Below, in pieces: positions 9,718 to 18,438 of a stretch of DNA of 64,000 bases. The stretch's first letter is position 1. Every line of letters starts with the position of its first letter. The notes beneath the pieces are model-generated. The model saw only the letters and a program-made list of their open reading frames with translations. It did no database searches and was not told the origin of the DNA. Made by a program: the position numbers and the translations under genes. This stretch comes from Larsenimonas suaedae (GTDB lineage Bacteria > Pseudomonadota > Gammaproteobacteria > Pseudomonadales > Halomonadaceae): assembly GCF_023712105.1 (NCBI RefSeq), contig NZ_JAMLJI010000003.1, forward strand, positions 248,001 to 312,000. Direction: 5' to 3'.

Positions 9718-10965
9718 TCATTTATACACAAGCGTACCGTTACAGCGCTCCAACACGCCGTTTTCGATCATCGAATCGATGTAACGCTGAGCCTGCCCTT
9801 TATCACCGTTCAGCAGGAACCGATACGACACCTTAAGCAGATAGCTGATCGATTTTGCGGTATTGGAGTAACTGATGTTGGGTGGATCGATACTGCAATC
9901 GAACTTCTTCACGGGCACACGCCACTCACCATAGTTTTCGGTCAAATAGCGATCGGCATTATCCGGGCCGAGCACCGCTTCATCACCGAGAGTATATTCA
10001 GACACCCCGAAATCGAGATTGTCCCAGCGGTGAATCGCCGAGCCATGCCACAAGAGCTCTTCCTCCCGAACATGCACGAAGACATCGACGACCAGGCCGG
10101 TCTCGTGTTTAAGCTTGACCAGAATCGGCTTGGCCATACGGTGGTAGCGAACCTCGCCCTCATGCGCTGTACGATACAGGCACTGACTGCTCGACTTGAT
10201 CGACCAGTGGCTCGACTTGGAGACCGCCTCGGTGAGGGCATCAATATCGAATTCTTCATAGAGTACGCCTAGATCAAGATCGTAATCGTGGCCTAGAAAA
10301 TCCCCTTCGCGTACCGCGCCCAAAAACGTGCCGCTGATTACGAACCACTGCCAGCCAAGCGACTGCATCAAGGTCTTGCTGTCCTTGAGGGCACTATAGG
10401 CATGGCGCTTATCGAAAGAATCCTTGAGCTTCTTGAAGCGGATCGGATTATCGACGTCGATGCGCTGGCTCATCAGTTGGTCGAGCTCCTGCGCGGCGTT
10501 ATTGACCGAATCCTGAAACATGCGGTCGTATTCAAATAGCGCATCACCTGGCTCGAGCGTGAACTCGAGCTCGGACTCAAACGCCTTGTTGATCACGCCA
10601 CTGGCGAGATCGGCGCACCAAACATTACGTTCGACACCACTGACATGCCGGTTATTCTTGAGCCACTCGACCAACGCCGTTGAGGCATCCCGACCCAGGC
10701 ACTCGGACACATCGAAGAAATAGTCAGAGCGCAGCTTTAAAGGCAACCAGCTTACGTGCGTCGCCCAAATAAGCCGTCGTACGGCAATCTTGATGCCGTT
10801 CTCTTCAAATGCCAGTGCGTGCGTATCCGCCCGGTACGCTTTAGGCAACCTCAGAAAAGTGAGGTACGCGCTCGAGCACCATGCAAAGAAGACCTTAAAC
10901 CATTTCGGTTTCGGCGCATTAAGAAACCGCAGCAGGCGATAGGATTTTTCGAGTTCAATATTCAT
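9718..10965 (-). CDS. LicD/fukutin-like phosphotransferase family protein
   Basis: 415 residues. The centre (about residues 208-238) reads WQWFVISGTFLGAVREGDFL followed by GHDYDLDLG, matching the LicD/FKRP pattern GTLLGAVRxGxFIPWDDDIDI, in which the acidic residues hold metal. LicD proteins transfer phosphocholine or related phospho-groups from CDP-activated donors onto glycans. The neighbouring CTP-dependent TagD makes CDP-glycerol, so transfer of glycerol phosphate to a glycan is a reasonable inference. The N-terminal 190 residues are not recognised. Start 11 bases after the tagD stop on the same strand. Composition is close to the chromosome average, unlike the next four upstream genes. 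Confidence 0.7.
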   Translation of the reverse strand: MNIELEKSYRLLRFLNAPKPKWFKVFFAWCSSAYLTFLRLPKAYRADTHALAFEENGIKIAVRRLIWATHVSWLPLKLRSDYFFDVSECLGRDASTALVEWLKNNRHVSGVERNVWCADLASGVINKAFESELEFTLEPGDALFEYDRMFQDSVNNAAQELDQLMSQRIDVDNPIRFKKLKDSFDKRHAYSALKDSKTLMQSLGWQWFVISGTFLGAVREGDFLGHDYDLDLGVLYEEFDIDALTEAVSKSSHWSIKSSSQCLYRTAHEGEVRYHRMAKPILVKLKHETGLVVDVFVHVREEELLWHGSAIHRWDNLDFGVSEYTLGDEAVLGPDNADRYLTENYGEWRVPVKKFDCSIDPPNISYSNTAKSISYLLKVSYRFLLNGDKGQAQRYIDSMIENGVLERCNGTLVYK

Positions 10966-10976
10966 ATAAAACCTGG

Positions 10977-11435
10977 TTATTCAAGGTCACGTCGAAGCAA
11001 GTCTAACACTTCAAAAGCTTTCACTAAATCTTGCTGAGGTATCGATAAAAAGTTCTTCAATGAGCGTTTAAGCTCGGTTGTCGAAATATCCTGAGTGCGC
11101 GGTAGATACTTTACCTCGCAAAATTCTTTTAGAAAATCAAACTTACCGACCCAGTCTTCACCAATAGCAAATATATCTATACCATAATTTAAAACATCAT
11201 CCTTTTTTTGGCCCCAGCTTTCTTCAGGAATAACTTGATTAACAAACTTTATATTCTTAACAATCTTTGCACGCTGCTCAAAAGGAATTAAAACCTTTTT
11301 CCCTTTTTCCGCGTTAAACTCATCTGTCGACACACCTACAATCACCTCGTCTGCCATTCCTGACAGCCGTTCCAAAAGATTGAGGTGGCCAACATGGAAC
11401 ATATCGAATGTTCCATACGTTATTATCTTTGTCAT
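10977..11435 (-). CDS. tagD: Glycerol-3-phosphate cytidylyltransferase
   Basis: 152 residues; makes CDP-glycerol from CTP and sn-glycerol-3-phosphate, the activated donor for poly(glycerol phosphate). The nucleotidyltransferase fingerprint is YGTFDMFHVGHLNLLE (residues 7-22, HxGH), with QRAKIV and the C-terminal ISTTELKRSL equivalent to the RTxGISTT motif. In Gram-positives this is the teichoic acid enzyme TagD; in Gram-negatives it occurs in capsule or O-antigen loci with glycerol phosphate. Its start codon overlaps the preceding glycosyltransferase stop (ATGA), and a CDP-glycerol-using TagF-like protein lies upstream. Confidence 0.9.
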   Translation of the reverse strand: MTKIITYGTFDMFHVGHLNLLERLSGMADEVIVGVSTDEFNAEKGKKVLIPFEQRAKIVKNIKFVNQVIPEESWGQKKDDVLNYGIDIFAIGEDWVGKFDFLKEFCEVKYLPRTQDISTTELKRSLKNFLSIPQQDLVKAFEVLDLLRRDLE

Positions 11436-12421
11436 TTAAAAACCTTCAACTTTATTTTTTTGACCACCCTATAAAAAGACCAAGCGTAGTAGCTCCCTGA
11501 ATAAGCTATTAAACGCTTCCAGATTGAAATACCCTCTAATCCAGCAACATGCCTGAAGCCAATTTTCTTTCTAGAAAAAAAACCCATTTCCCTAACAAAT
11601 ACAGCTCGGCTCTCTTTCGGCACCCTCCTGGAAGACAGCACATTAAAAAAATGACTAACTGATTTAGACTTTACAATATCCAGAAAAACGCCCCCTGTTT
11701 CCAACGAGTCACTTATGGCTTGAGAATACGCATTGAAAATATCGTGATGCGCAGTACTGCTCTTTTTCAATGTTGACTCAGGATGTTGTACATACGTATA
11801 CAATATAGAACTATATACTTTAATCTCAGACGCGCGGGTTATACATTTAAATGACCAATCAAGATCTTCGTAAATACCATACCGAAAGTAAATATTATTC
11901 TTTAATATAAAGCTTCGTGAGCAGAGTTTATTCCAAGAGACATTGAAGTTATAAAAAAGCAACCTGCGTTTACTAATGTCATCCTTAGATAATACCTGCC
12001 CATCCAATTCTCTGAGCAAATGACTCGATTTATTTTCAACGACACGACCATCAGGATATTCTCGCTGATGATTATATATAACGAGATCACTCTGCTCGGA
12101 GCATGACAAGGATAAAAGAGAAGCTAAATCCCAATCATCATCGATATCGAGAAACCCAAGGTAATCCCCCCTTGCAAGAGAGATCCCTTTATTGCGAGCT
12201 GGGCCAGGACCCTTGCCCTCACTCTGGGTGATCCGAACCGGTAAAGACGGACTCATCTTTAGCTGCTGAGTCAGCATAGCCAGTGTGCCGTCTGTACTGT
12301 GATCATCAATAAAGACAGCCTCCCACTTCCCAATGGGAAGCGAGGTCAATTTTCTGACAGCAGATTCAACGAAGTGTTCAGCGTTGAATACAGGTATGAT
12401 TATTGTTAGTTTTATTTCCAT
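11432..12421 (-). CDS. Family 2 glycosyltransferase
   Basis: 329 residues. A GT-A fold at the N-terminus shows IIIPVFNAEHFVESAVRKL (residues 7-25), DDHSTDGT near residue 40, GPARNKGISLARGDYLG and the metal-binding DIDDDWD near residue 95. The acceptor-binding C-terminal part is divergent, so donor and linkage cannot be assigned. It sits 4 bases after the TagF-like gene and overlaps tagD, so it is part of the same transcript. AT-rich. Confidence 0.87.
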   Translation of the reverse strand: MEIKLTIIIPVFNAEHFVESAVRKLTSLPIGKWEAVFIDDHSTDGTLAMLTQQLKMSPSLPVRITQSEGKGPGPARNKGISLARGDYLGFLDIDDDWDLASLLSLSCSEQSDLVIYNHQREYPDGRVVENKSSHLLRELDGQVLSKDDISKRRLLFYNFNVSWNKLCSRSFILKNNIYFRYGIYEDLDWSFKCITRASEIKVYSSILYTYVQHPESTLKKSSTAHHDIFNAYSQAISDSLETGGVFLDIVKSKSVSHFFNVLSSRRVPKESRAVFVREMGFFSRKKIGFRHVAGLEGISIWKRLIAYSGSYYAWSFYRVVKKIKLKVFK

Positions 12422-12425
12422 GAAA

Positions 12426-15110
12426 TTATCCGAGCTTTAAGATTTCTTCATAAACTCGCTCACATGCTTTGCCTTTTTCATAGGGAAACATTTCTTTAGC
12501 TCTGCATCTATATTTTTCAGGCATAACAAACCCATTCATTTGCTCTTTTTCTATATGTAACTTGACTTCTTGAGGCTCTGAAAAAACCGGCCCTAAACCA
12601 TGAACACTATAATCAAAATAGCCTAAAGAGGTTGTATGCCCGCCTGAATATATACTATCTCGACCAGTTTGATAGTAAACTACAGGCTTTTCCAGAAACC
12701 CCATTTCAAATGCCACCGACGAATAGTCGGTTATAATCATATCTGATCGAACAAACAAATCTTGAATCGATCCAAAATCTTTCGGACTAACAATATTAAC
12801 CCCATCTAACCTAAAAAAACTTGAATATGCCTGTAAGTTTGAATGGGGACAAAAATCTATTTGAACCAAGCCAGACTTCACACATTCCATATTTGACAAA
12901 CACTTAAGCAATGAAACCCAATCTTTATAGAAAAAAGATTCGAAGAAAATAGGATTCACACTTGCATTATTGCTTAAAGGTTTGATAGCCCCAACAAGAG
13001 ATTTACGCCATGTAGGCATAATAACAACTCTTTTAACTTCACTTCGCTCTTTATGTTCTTGCTTGACAGAAAGAGAATCGTGTCTGGGAAGACCAGTAAG
13101 AACCACCTCTTTTTTTGAAAATTTGTATCTATTAAAATCTCCACCAATAGATTCAAATTCATCTACCGAAGCAGTTAAAAATAAATCTATATCTTTATTA
13201 TTAAGCCAAAAAGAAAGATCATTCTGAATAACACCGTGCTGCAAAAAAATAAATTTATACTTAATTATATCCTTATAAAAAACAGGCCTCATTACATTAA
13301 AGATATATTCATCGGCGTGCGAAGAAATTAAGTAAATACATGAAAGCAAAAGCTGCTTATGCTCAAAAGAGTTATACTCTATTAAATTAAAACCCTCTTT
13401 TTTTAGCCGCCCCCAATCTTGAGAACCTTTACTTAAAACATAATAAGCATTAACGCCTTGATGTTTTTTTATAACATACCGATAAAGATGCTCAGCATTA
13501 TCATCAGCACTACTACCTCGATCAATAAACAGCCAAGAATCTTTAAACCTTTTGCTTAAAAAGCCTGTATCATAAAATGATCTATGTACTTTTTTTGAAA
13601 GCTCATTAGTTCTTGAAGGGGCTTTATTTTTAGCCAAATGAGATTTATCTATATATTTTGAGACAAATCTATTCAACTTTCTAGAGCCTTTGAACTCTAA
13701 AAACTCATCATCCAAGCAAATTTGTAAAAAAGGACTTTCGTTTAAAGGAAGCCAAACTACTACTTCATATGCTAAAACCTCCTCAAGAAAATCTATTACC
13801 TTAATTTTTTTAAATTCAGGAAAAATTTGAATGCTTGAAGAATAAAAACTCAACCTGTCCGCTAAGTTTTCAACAGCCCTAATTTTTATACCTAATAGCC
13901 TTGCACTTTCATCATAATCAAAAGCTTCTGCAAAGACATTTTCTTTTAGTTCATTATATGCGCCTATAAACGACAAAAAATAATACTTAAAGACCTCACT
14001 GAAATGAGGCACATTTGCATTTATTATATGTTCCAAAGGGATTTCTTTAAGCATTGACCTTAAGCTTTCCCTATAGAACACTAATAAGTCATCACTAAAC
14101 CCGCTTAACTCAAGAAGACCTTTATTAACGAACTTACCAAAATTCCATAAGGCATCATATATCAAAACGTTAGAAACCCACTTCGGAATATACCCTTTTA
14201 TTTCTAAAGCTTCATTTATGAGCCTCATGTTACCGAATTCGATCTGTTCCTTATATTTTTCTTCCTTAGACCAAACATTGCCCATTAAGGAACTTTGATT
14301 TCTGCGTTTACGATAAAAGTAGTGTGCCTCTTTAACCACACCCATGGTTTCGTTTGATTTGAGGATAAACATAGAAGCAAAAAGAGCATCTTCAAAAGAC
14401 GGCTTCACATCCAAAAATCGCAGATTATTATTGTTAATAACATCCATATTATAGAAAGCATGACTTGCCGATAGCTGAAGACCAAGATCGTGACCTTCAT
14501 TTATATCAAAAACCTTGCTCCCACCTTTAAATTTAAAGTCAAGCGGATGCGAATAATCGTATTTCCCTGTTTCTTCCCAATACACAAGTAACCTACAAGA
14601 AATCAAATCAGGAAAAACATTTAGACTTTCACATCTAGTTAAAAAACAATTAAACTCTAAAAGATAATCCCAACCTAAAATATCATCAGAGTCACAAAAC
14701 GTGACCCATTTAGAGCTTACTTTTTCTAAACCAGCATTTCTCGCCGAGGCTGGGCCTCCATTTGATTTACTAATAACTTCAAAAATGCGCGGATACTTCT
14801 CCCTCCATTCATTGCAAATTTCCAATGAACGATCAGTAGACCCGTCATCGACAAGAATAACACTTAAATTATTATTTATATTAACCTTCTGCCTTATAAT
14901 AGAAGATAAAAACTCTTCCAAATACTCTTCAACATTATAGACAGCTGAAACAATAGTAATCGAGTCCCTAATACTCAAGTTGAAACTCAGATTTTCCCCT
15001 CTATAAAAGAACCCTTCCTGCCTCAATTTATTTTCTATATCATCCTTGCGCTTTACCTCTCTTCTTTTTTTAGAAAAATAATTATAAGTCTTCTTTGAAA
15101 GATTTAGCAC
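12426..15110 (-). CDS. Bifunctional GT2 glycosyltransferase / CDP-glycerol glycerophosphotransferase (TagF-like)
   Basis: About 894 residues. The N-terminal GT2 domain (about residues 45-330) shows ITIVSAVYNVEEYLEEF, DDGSTDRS, GGPASARNAGLE and FCDSDD. The C-terminal Glyphos_transf domain (about residues 510-890) shows FLQHGVIQNDLS, VVLTGLPRHDSL, IMPTWRKSL, FCPHSN, DMIITDYSSVAFEMGFLEKP and Y-QTGRD. TagF-type domains polymerise or transfer glycerol phosphate from CDP-glycerol, matching tagD downstream. Start: GTG at 15110 has GAGG 6 bases upstream; a TTG at 15122 overlapping the preceding stop (TTGA) is the alternative and adds 4 residues. Very AT-rich. Confidence 0.85.
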   Translation of the reverse strand: MLNLSKKTYNYFSKKRREVKRKDDIENKLRQEGFFYRGENLSFNLSIRDSITIVSAVYNVEEYLEEFLSSIIRQKVNINNNLSVILVDDGSTDRSLEICNEWREKYPRIFEVISKSNGGPASARNAGLEKVSSKWVTFCDSDDILGWDYLLEFNCFLTRCESLNVFPDLISCRLLVYWEETGKYDYSHPLDFKFKGGSKVFDINEGHDLGLQLSASHAFYNMDVINNNNLRFLDVKPSFEDALFASMFILKSNETMGVVKEAHYFYRKRRNQSSLMGNVWSKEEKYKEQIEFGNMRLINEALEIKGYIPKWVSNVLIYDALWNFGKFVNKGLLELSGFSDDLLVFYRESLRSMLKEIPLEHIINANVPHFSEVFKYYFLSFIGAYNELKENVFAEAFDYDESARLLGIKIRAVENLADRLSFYSSSIQIFPEFKKIKVIDFLEEVLAYEVVVWLPLNESPFLQICLDDEFLEFKGSRKLNRFVSKYIDKSHLAKNKAPSRTNELSKKVHRSFYDTGFLSKRFKDSWLFIDRGSSADDNAEHLYRYVIKKHQGVNAYYVLSKGSQDWGRLKKEGFNLIEYNSFEHKQLLLSCIYLISSHADEYIFNVMRPVFYKDIIKYKFIFLQHGVIQNDLSFWLNNKDIDLFLTASVDEFESIGGDFNRYKFSKKEVVLTGLPRHDSLSVKQEHKERSEVKRVVIMPTWRKSLVGAIKPLSNNASVNPIFFESFFYKDWVSLLKCLSNMECVKSGLVQIDFCPHSNLQAYSSFFRLDGVNIVSPKDFGSIQDLFVRSDMIITDYSSVAFEMGFLEKPVVYYQTGRDSIYSGGHTTSLGYFDYSVHGLGPVFSEPQEVKLHIEKEQMNGFVMPEKYRCRAKEMFPYEKGKACERVYEEILKLG

Positions 15111-15118
15111 ATCGCACC

Positions 15119-15892
15119 TCAAATAAACTTGCTAAGATAAATATTTTCTATGGAAAATCGCTGAACGGCTTGAAAAAGCTGTCTAGCAAGCAAAAGAGCC
15201 AATATTGCCCCATAAACCCCATCAGATGATAAATACATCTGAGCAACCAATACTATAAACACGATCAGATAGTTGCTGGAGGCCACGTACTCTATGAACT
15301 GGCGCTTATGCAGTTTGAGAAACGTAATTCGCTCATCGTCGTGAATATAGAAAGCACGCTCAACAAAAAACGCCAAGTTCAAGGCTGTGACAAGCCAGAT
15401 TGAAAGTGTTAGAAGTGGATTTATAACAATTAAAATTGTACTGGTCACAAAAAACACCAGAACATCCGAAAAGGCTTTGGAGGTATGATTGTGTAGCCGC
15501 TTAAGCTTATTATAATCCACCTCACCATAGCCTTTTATTCCATGCTTATTTTTCTCGAAATACAGAATATCTTTATCAATTAAAGATCGAAAAAGTATAC
15601 CGAATCCAAGGTGCGCAAAATAAACCAATGGCACCATGATAATAAGAAATATCAAAAACTCATCGTAACTAACAAATGCTTCAACCGGGCCAAGATAACT
15701 CGGCATATTTTCGCTCGAAAGCATTATCAAGACCTTGATCGGCAGGAAAAATGCAACCGTTTGCAACAGCCTTGAAATCGCTAGCGAAAGGCAGCCCCAA
15801 AAGTAGTTTTTACCTTTAGTTGCCAGAAAAAACCGGATGATTAAAAATATATTAAATATATGCTTGTTCAGGTTTTTCAAAACATGTTCCAA
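15119..15892 (-). CDS. Six-helix membrane protein resembling an ABC-exporter transmembrane domain without ATPase
   Basis: 257 residues with six predicted helices: about 28-57 (CLSLAISRLLQTVAFFLPIK), 77-100, 145-160, 161-180, 206-221 and 228-248. Spacing, the LLQ-x4-LPIKVLIML opening and the long cytoplasmic loop between helices 2 and 3 resemble the membrane half of type I ABC exporters, but the protein ends right after helix 6 and no Walker A/B domain follows. The start is TTG at 15892 (no ATG available); TTG at 15880 has a better GGAA. It probably overlaps the next gene (TTGA). Export of the polymer with an ATPase encoded elsewhere is conjecture. Confidence 0.6.
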   Translation of the reverse strand: MEHVLKNLNKHIFNIFLIIRFFLATKGKNYFWGCLSLAISRLLQTVAFFLPIKVLIMLSSENMPSYLGPVEAFVSYDEFLIFLIIMVPLVYFAHLGFGILFRSLIDKDILYFEKNKHGIKGYGEVDYNKLKRLHNHTSKAFSDVLVFFVTSTILIVINPLLTLSIWLVTALNLAFFVERAFYIHDDERITFLKLHKRQFIEYVASSNYLIVFIVLVAQMYLSSDGVYGAILALLLARQLFQAVQRFSIENIYLSKFI

Positions 15893-16061
15893 AATCTTGT
15901 AAAATACCGTTTAAAAGACTGAGCATCTCGGGTGCTTTTTTTAAAATCAAGACATTAAAATCTTGTCTTTCATCGGTTATGAAAATTTCAACATCACGCC
16001 TGGTCTCTTTGTCTTGAGAAGACCGCAGTGTGTCGCCACGATTTGATGTTAGCCTTGCATG

Positions 16062-17255
16062 CTATAAAGCCGACTTGATAAATGCTATCAGCCGATCCCC
16101 ATACCGCGTGAGGTTCTGCTCCTGCATAAGCTGCGCTCGAGCGCGCTGACCGATGCGCCGGCGCAGTTCAGCGTCATTGGCCCACTCGATCAGGATTTGC
16201 GCGGCCTCTTCCGGATCGATCACCTGAGCGGAGACCAGCTCGTCCCTGCTCGGTGAATACACCTCGCTCGGGCCCTGTACGCAAAGCTCGCTGTACTTTT
16301 TGAGCGCATCTCTTGGTCGGGTCGGCTCGATGATGGCGCCGTTGGCGGCGTCCATTAACGCCTCCGGCAGGCCATCGACGTTACTGACAAGCGTCGGCAG
16401 GCCATAGGCCATCGCCTCCTGCGCTACCAGCCCGAACGGTTCACGCCAGGAGGGGCAAATGAAGACATCGAGCTCGGTGTAAAACGCCGACATGTCGTTG
16501 ACCAGCCCGCAGAAGCGCACGTTGTCCTGAAGTTGCCACCGCTCAACCCATTCACGCAGCACCGGCTCGAGCGGCCCCTCCCCGGCGATCCAAAGCTCGG
16601 CCTCGGGAAGCTCAGCCTGAACACCACGAAAGGTCTCGAGCGCGACCATCGGCGCTTTTAAGCCTTTAAGGCGGCCCGCAAACCCGAGCCGAAAGCGCCC
16701 TTCTGCGTGTTCGGCGATGCGTTCCGGCACCTCGATGGCGTTGTGCAAGGTCAGCGCCGGTACATGCTCGGAAAGCCCGCAGCGAAGTTGAAGCATGCGA
16801 TAGGCGGCATGGGAAACCGCGACCACGCCGGAAAGACGCTCAAGGTAGTCATCGACCTCGCGCGTTTTCGGCGCGGTCCAGGAAGTGCCGTGCTCATAAT
16901 GAAAAACCGGATGGCGCTCAAGCATCGGGAGCGGGTTACCCGCCAGCTTGTTCCAGACAAGAATGGCCTGCGGGTCGATACGCTCGATCAGTGTTTTCTG
17001 ATGCCAGCCGCGAAGGCCCAGAAGCTCAGGCAGCTTGAGTGTCGAGGGCCCCTTGATGTTGTGAATCGGGTAGCCCCGGGCACTCAGCTCATCGCGCAGA
17101 AACGGATGCACCTGTTCGGTTTGCAGCAACACATCCAACGCCATCGCGCGCTTGTATTCGGTCACAAACCGAAGAAAATAGCGCTCCACACCTCCCAGAT
17201 TCTTAAGACTGACAAGGTGCGCCATTCTGGGCGGCGATGGTGCGTCGTTGCTCAT
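16062..17255 (-). CDS. Family 4 glycosyltransferase
   Basis: 397 residues from the ATG at 17255; an in-frame GTG at 17291 would add 12. GT-B fold: the N-terminal acceptor domain begins MAHLVSLKNLGGVERYFLR, and the C-terminal donor domain shows RLGFAGRLKGLKAPMVALE, LWIAGEGPLEPVL, VRFCGLVNDM, VFICPSWREPFGLVAQEAMA (the EX7E motif) and GLPTLVSNVDGLPEAL. Retaining transferase for surface polysaccharide or LPS; the sugar is unknown. Composition is normal for this chromosome, so it lies outside the AT-rich block. Divergent from the next gene with about 55 bases between starts. Confidence 0.87.
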   Translation of the reverse strand: MSNDAPSPPRMAHLVSLKNLGGVERYFLRFVTEYKRAMALDVLLQTEQVHPFLRDELSARGYPIHNIKGPSTLKLPELLGLRGWHQKTLIERIDPQAILVWNKLAGNPLPMLERHPVFHYEHGTSWTAPKTREVDDYLERLSGVVAVSHAAYRMLQLRCGLSEHVPALTLHNAIEVPERIAEHAEGRFRLGFAGRLKGLKAPMVALETFRGVQAELPEAELWIAGEGPLEPVLREWVERWQLQDNVRFCGLVNDMSAFYTELDVFICPSWREPFGLVAQEAMAYGLPTLVSNVDGLPEALMDAANGAIIEPTRPRDALKKYSELCVQGPSEVYSPSRDELVSAQVIDPEEAAQILIEWANDAELRRRIGQRARAQLMQEQNLTRYGDRLIAFIKSAL

Positions 17256-17310
17256 GATAGGGTTACCGACTGGGAGTGATTGACCTGTCACACTATATCA
17301 TGAGGGCTTG

Positions 17311-18321
17311 ATGAGACACCTGCCGAAGACGGTTTTCACCAGCCGATGGTTCGAGCGAAAATGCGTTCGCGCTCGTCGGGCACTTCCCGCCCTGGATAAC
17401 GCCTACGTACGCTTCAATCTGCCCGGTTTCACGCCGACGGCCGATGAGGCCGCCCCGGCGTCAAAGGCCCTGGCGGCGCTTAAGCAGGCTGACCACGCCG
17501 AGTACCGTGAAGGCGCCGCACCGCGCATTTTGTGGATGTACTGGAACACACCGGTCGATGAGGCACCGGAGGTAGTTCGGCTGGCGATTGCCTCCTGGCA
17601 GGCGCTCAACCCCGAGTATGAAGTGCGCGTGCTTACCGATGACACGATGGTTGAAATACTCGGTGTTGATCTCTTTTCGGTATTCACGTTAAGCCGCATC
17701 AAGCTGACGCTCGCCATGAAGACCGACGTACTCCGGCTGTACCTTCTGAGCGTGTACGGCGGCGTGTGGGTGGATGCCACCGTCTTTTGCCTTCAGCCAT
17801 TGGAGAAGTGGCTACCCGAGGCGCGCGCGCCGCTCGATCTTTTTACCTTTCGCCACCCCACGGAAAGAAGCCGGCCTGTGGAGGCGTGGTTCATCGCGGC
17901 AAGCCCGGGGCATCCAGTGGTCAAAAGCACACTGGCCCTGTTCGTCGATCATTTATTCGCACCGAGAACCGCCGCGCTGTTTGTCTCCAATAACCGAAAG
18001 GATCTGAAAAAACTCGGGGTACACTCGAACCACCCTGAACGGCTCTACGCCGATACGGTTACTGCGGCCGAAGGCTACGGGTTCATGCCCTATTTTTCAG
18101 TGGGCTACTTCTTCAATGAAAGCATGCGGCGTCATTGGCACGTCCATGAGATCGAGGTATTTCTGGCGCTGCCGAACCGTCATCTTTCTCACACGAAGAT
18201 CGAGGGGCTGGAGCAGGCGGTCGTCTCCAAGGAGACCTACAAGAAGACGCACCAGCAAAGCGAGGCGTATGCGGCCAAAAAGGCGCACCTTCAATCACTC
18301 TTGAACACGCCTGCACGCTAG
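17311..18321 (+). CDS. Capsular polysaccharide synthesis-type glycosyltransferase
   Basis: 336 residues. Resembles the Caps_synth/GT32 group: RILWMYWNTPVDEAPEVV near residue 74, LTDDTM, then LAMKTDVLRLYLLSVYGG with VWVDATVF, which matches the family pattern D-xxR-xxxL-xxxGG-xWxDaT with a DAT metal site. Retaining hexosyltransferase in capsule or LPS outer-core assembly is likely. GAGGG lies 5 bases before the ATG; a TTG one codon earlier is possible. It is transcribed away from the polysaccharide operon and ends at a bidirectional terminator. Confidence 0.8.
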   Translation: MRHLPKTVFTSRWFERKCVRARRALPALDNAYVRFNLPGFTPTADEAAPASKALAALKQADHAEYREGAAPRILWMYWNTPVDEAPEVVRLAIASWQALNPEYEVRVLTDDTMVEILGVDLFSVFTLSRIKLTLAMKTDVLRLYLLSVYGGVWVDATVFCLQPLEKWLPEARAPLDLFTFRHPTERSRPVEAWFIAASPGHPVVKSTLALFVDHLFAPRTAALFVSNNRKDLKKLGVHSNHPERLYADTVTAAEGYGFMPYFSVGYFFNESMRRHWHVHEIEVFLALPNRHLSHTKIEGLEQAVVSKETYKKTHQQSEAYAAKKAHLQSLLNTPAR

Positions 18322-18362
18322 GAACGGGCGCATTCAAGGCTTGAAACCAAATCACAGGCATT

Positions 18363-18391
18363 AAAAAAGCCGCACGGTGTGCGGCTTTTTT
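18363..18391. terminator. Bidirectional intrinsic terminator
   Basis: A6 tract, stem AGCCGCAC / GTGCGGCT with 3-base loop, T6 tract. It lies between the convergent capsule glycosyltransferase and glyA. Confidence 0.9.
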
Positions 18392-18438
18392 GAACAACGC
18401 GCCCGGTAGCGGGCGCGCGGTTTAATGCATCGCGTCGA

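Larger units (their letters stand above)
10966..15892. other. AT-rich block, likely acquired polysaccharide genes
   Basis: From about 10.97 to 15.9 kb the sequence becomes visibly AT-rich, most of all between 12.4 and 15.1 kb, with codon use quite unlike the flanks. The hexamer CTCGAG, frequent elsewhere, was not seen here. Four same-strand genes (tagD, GT2, GT2-TagF, membrane domain) fill it almost without gaps. No transposase, direct repeat or tRNA marks the borders; exchange by homologous recombination in the flanks is the simplest explanation. Confidence 0.7.

Noticed and set aside
9700-16060. Insertion sequence or integrase at the borders of the AT-rich island
   Set aside because: No transposase-like frame, terminal inverted repeat or target duplication was seen; homologous exchange is simpler.
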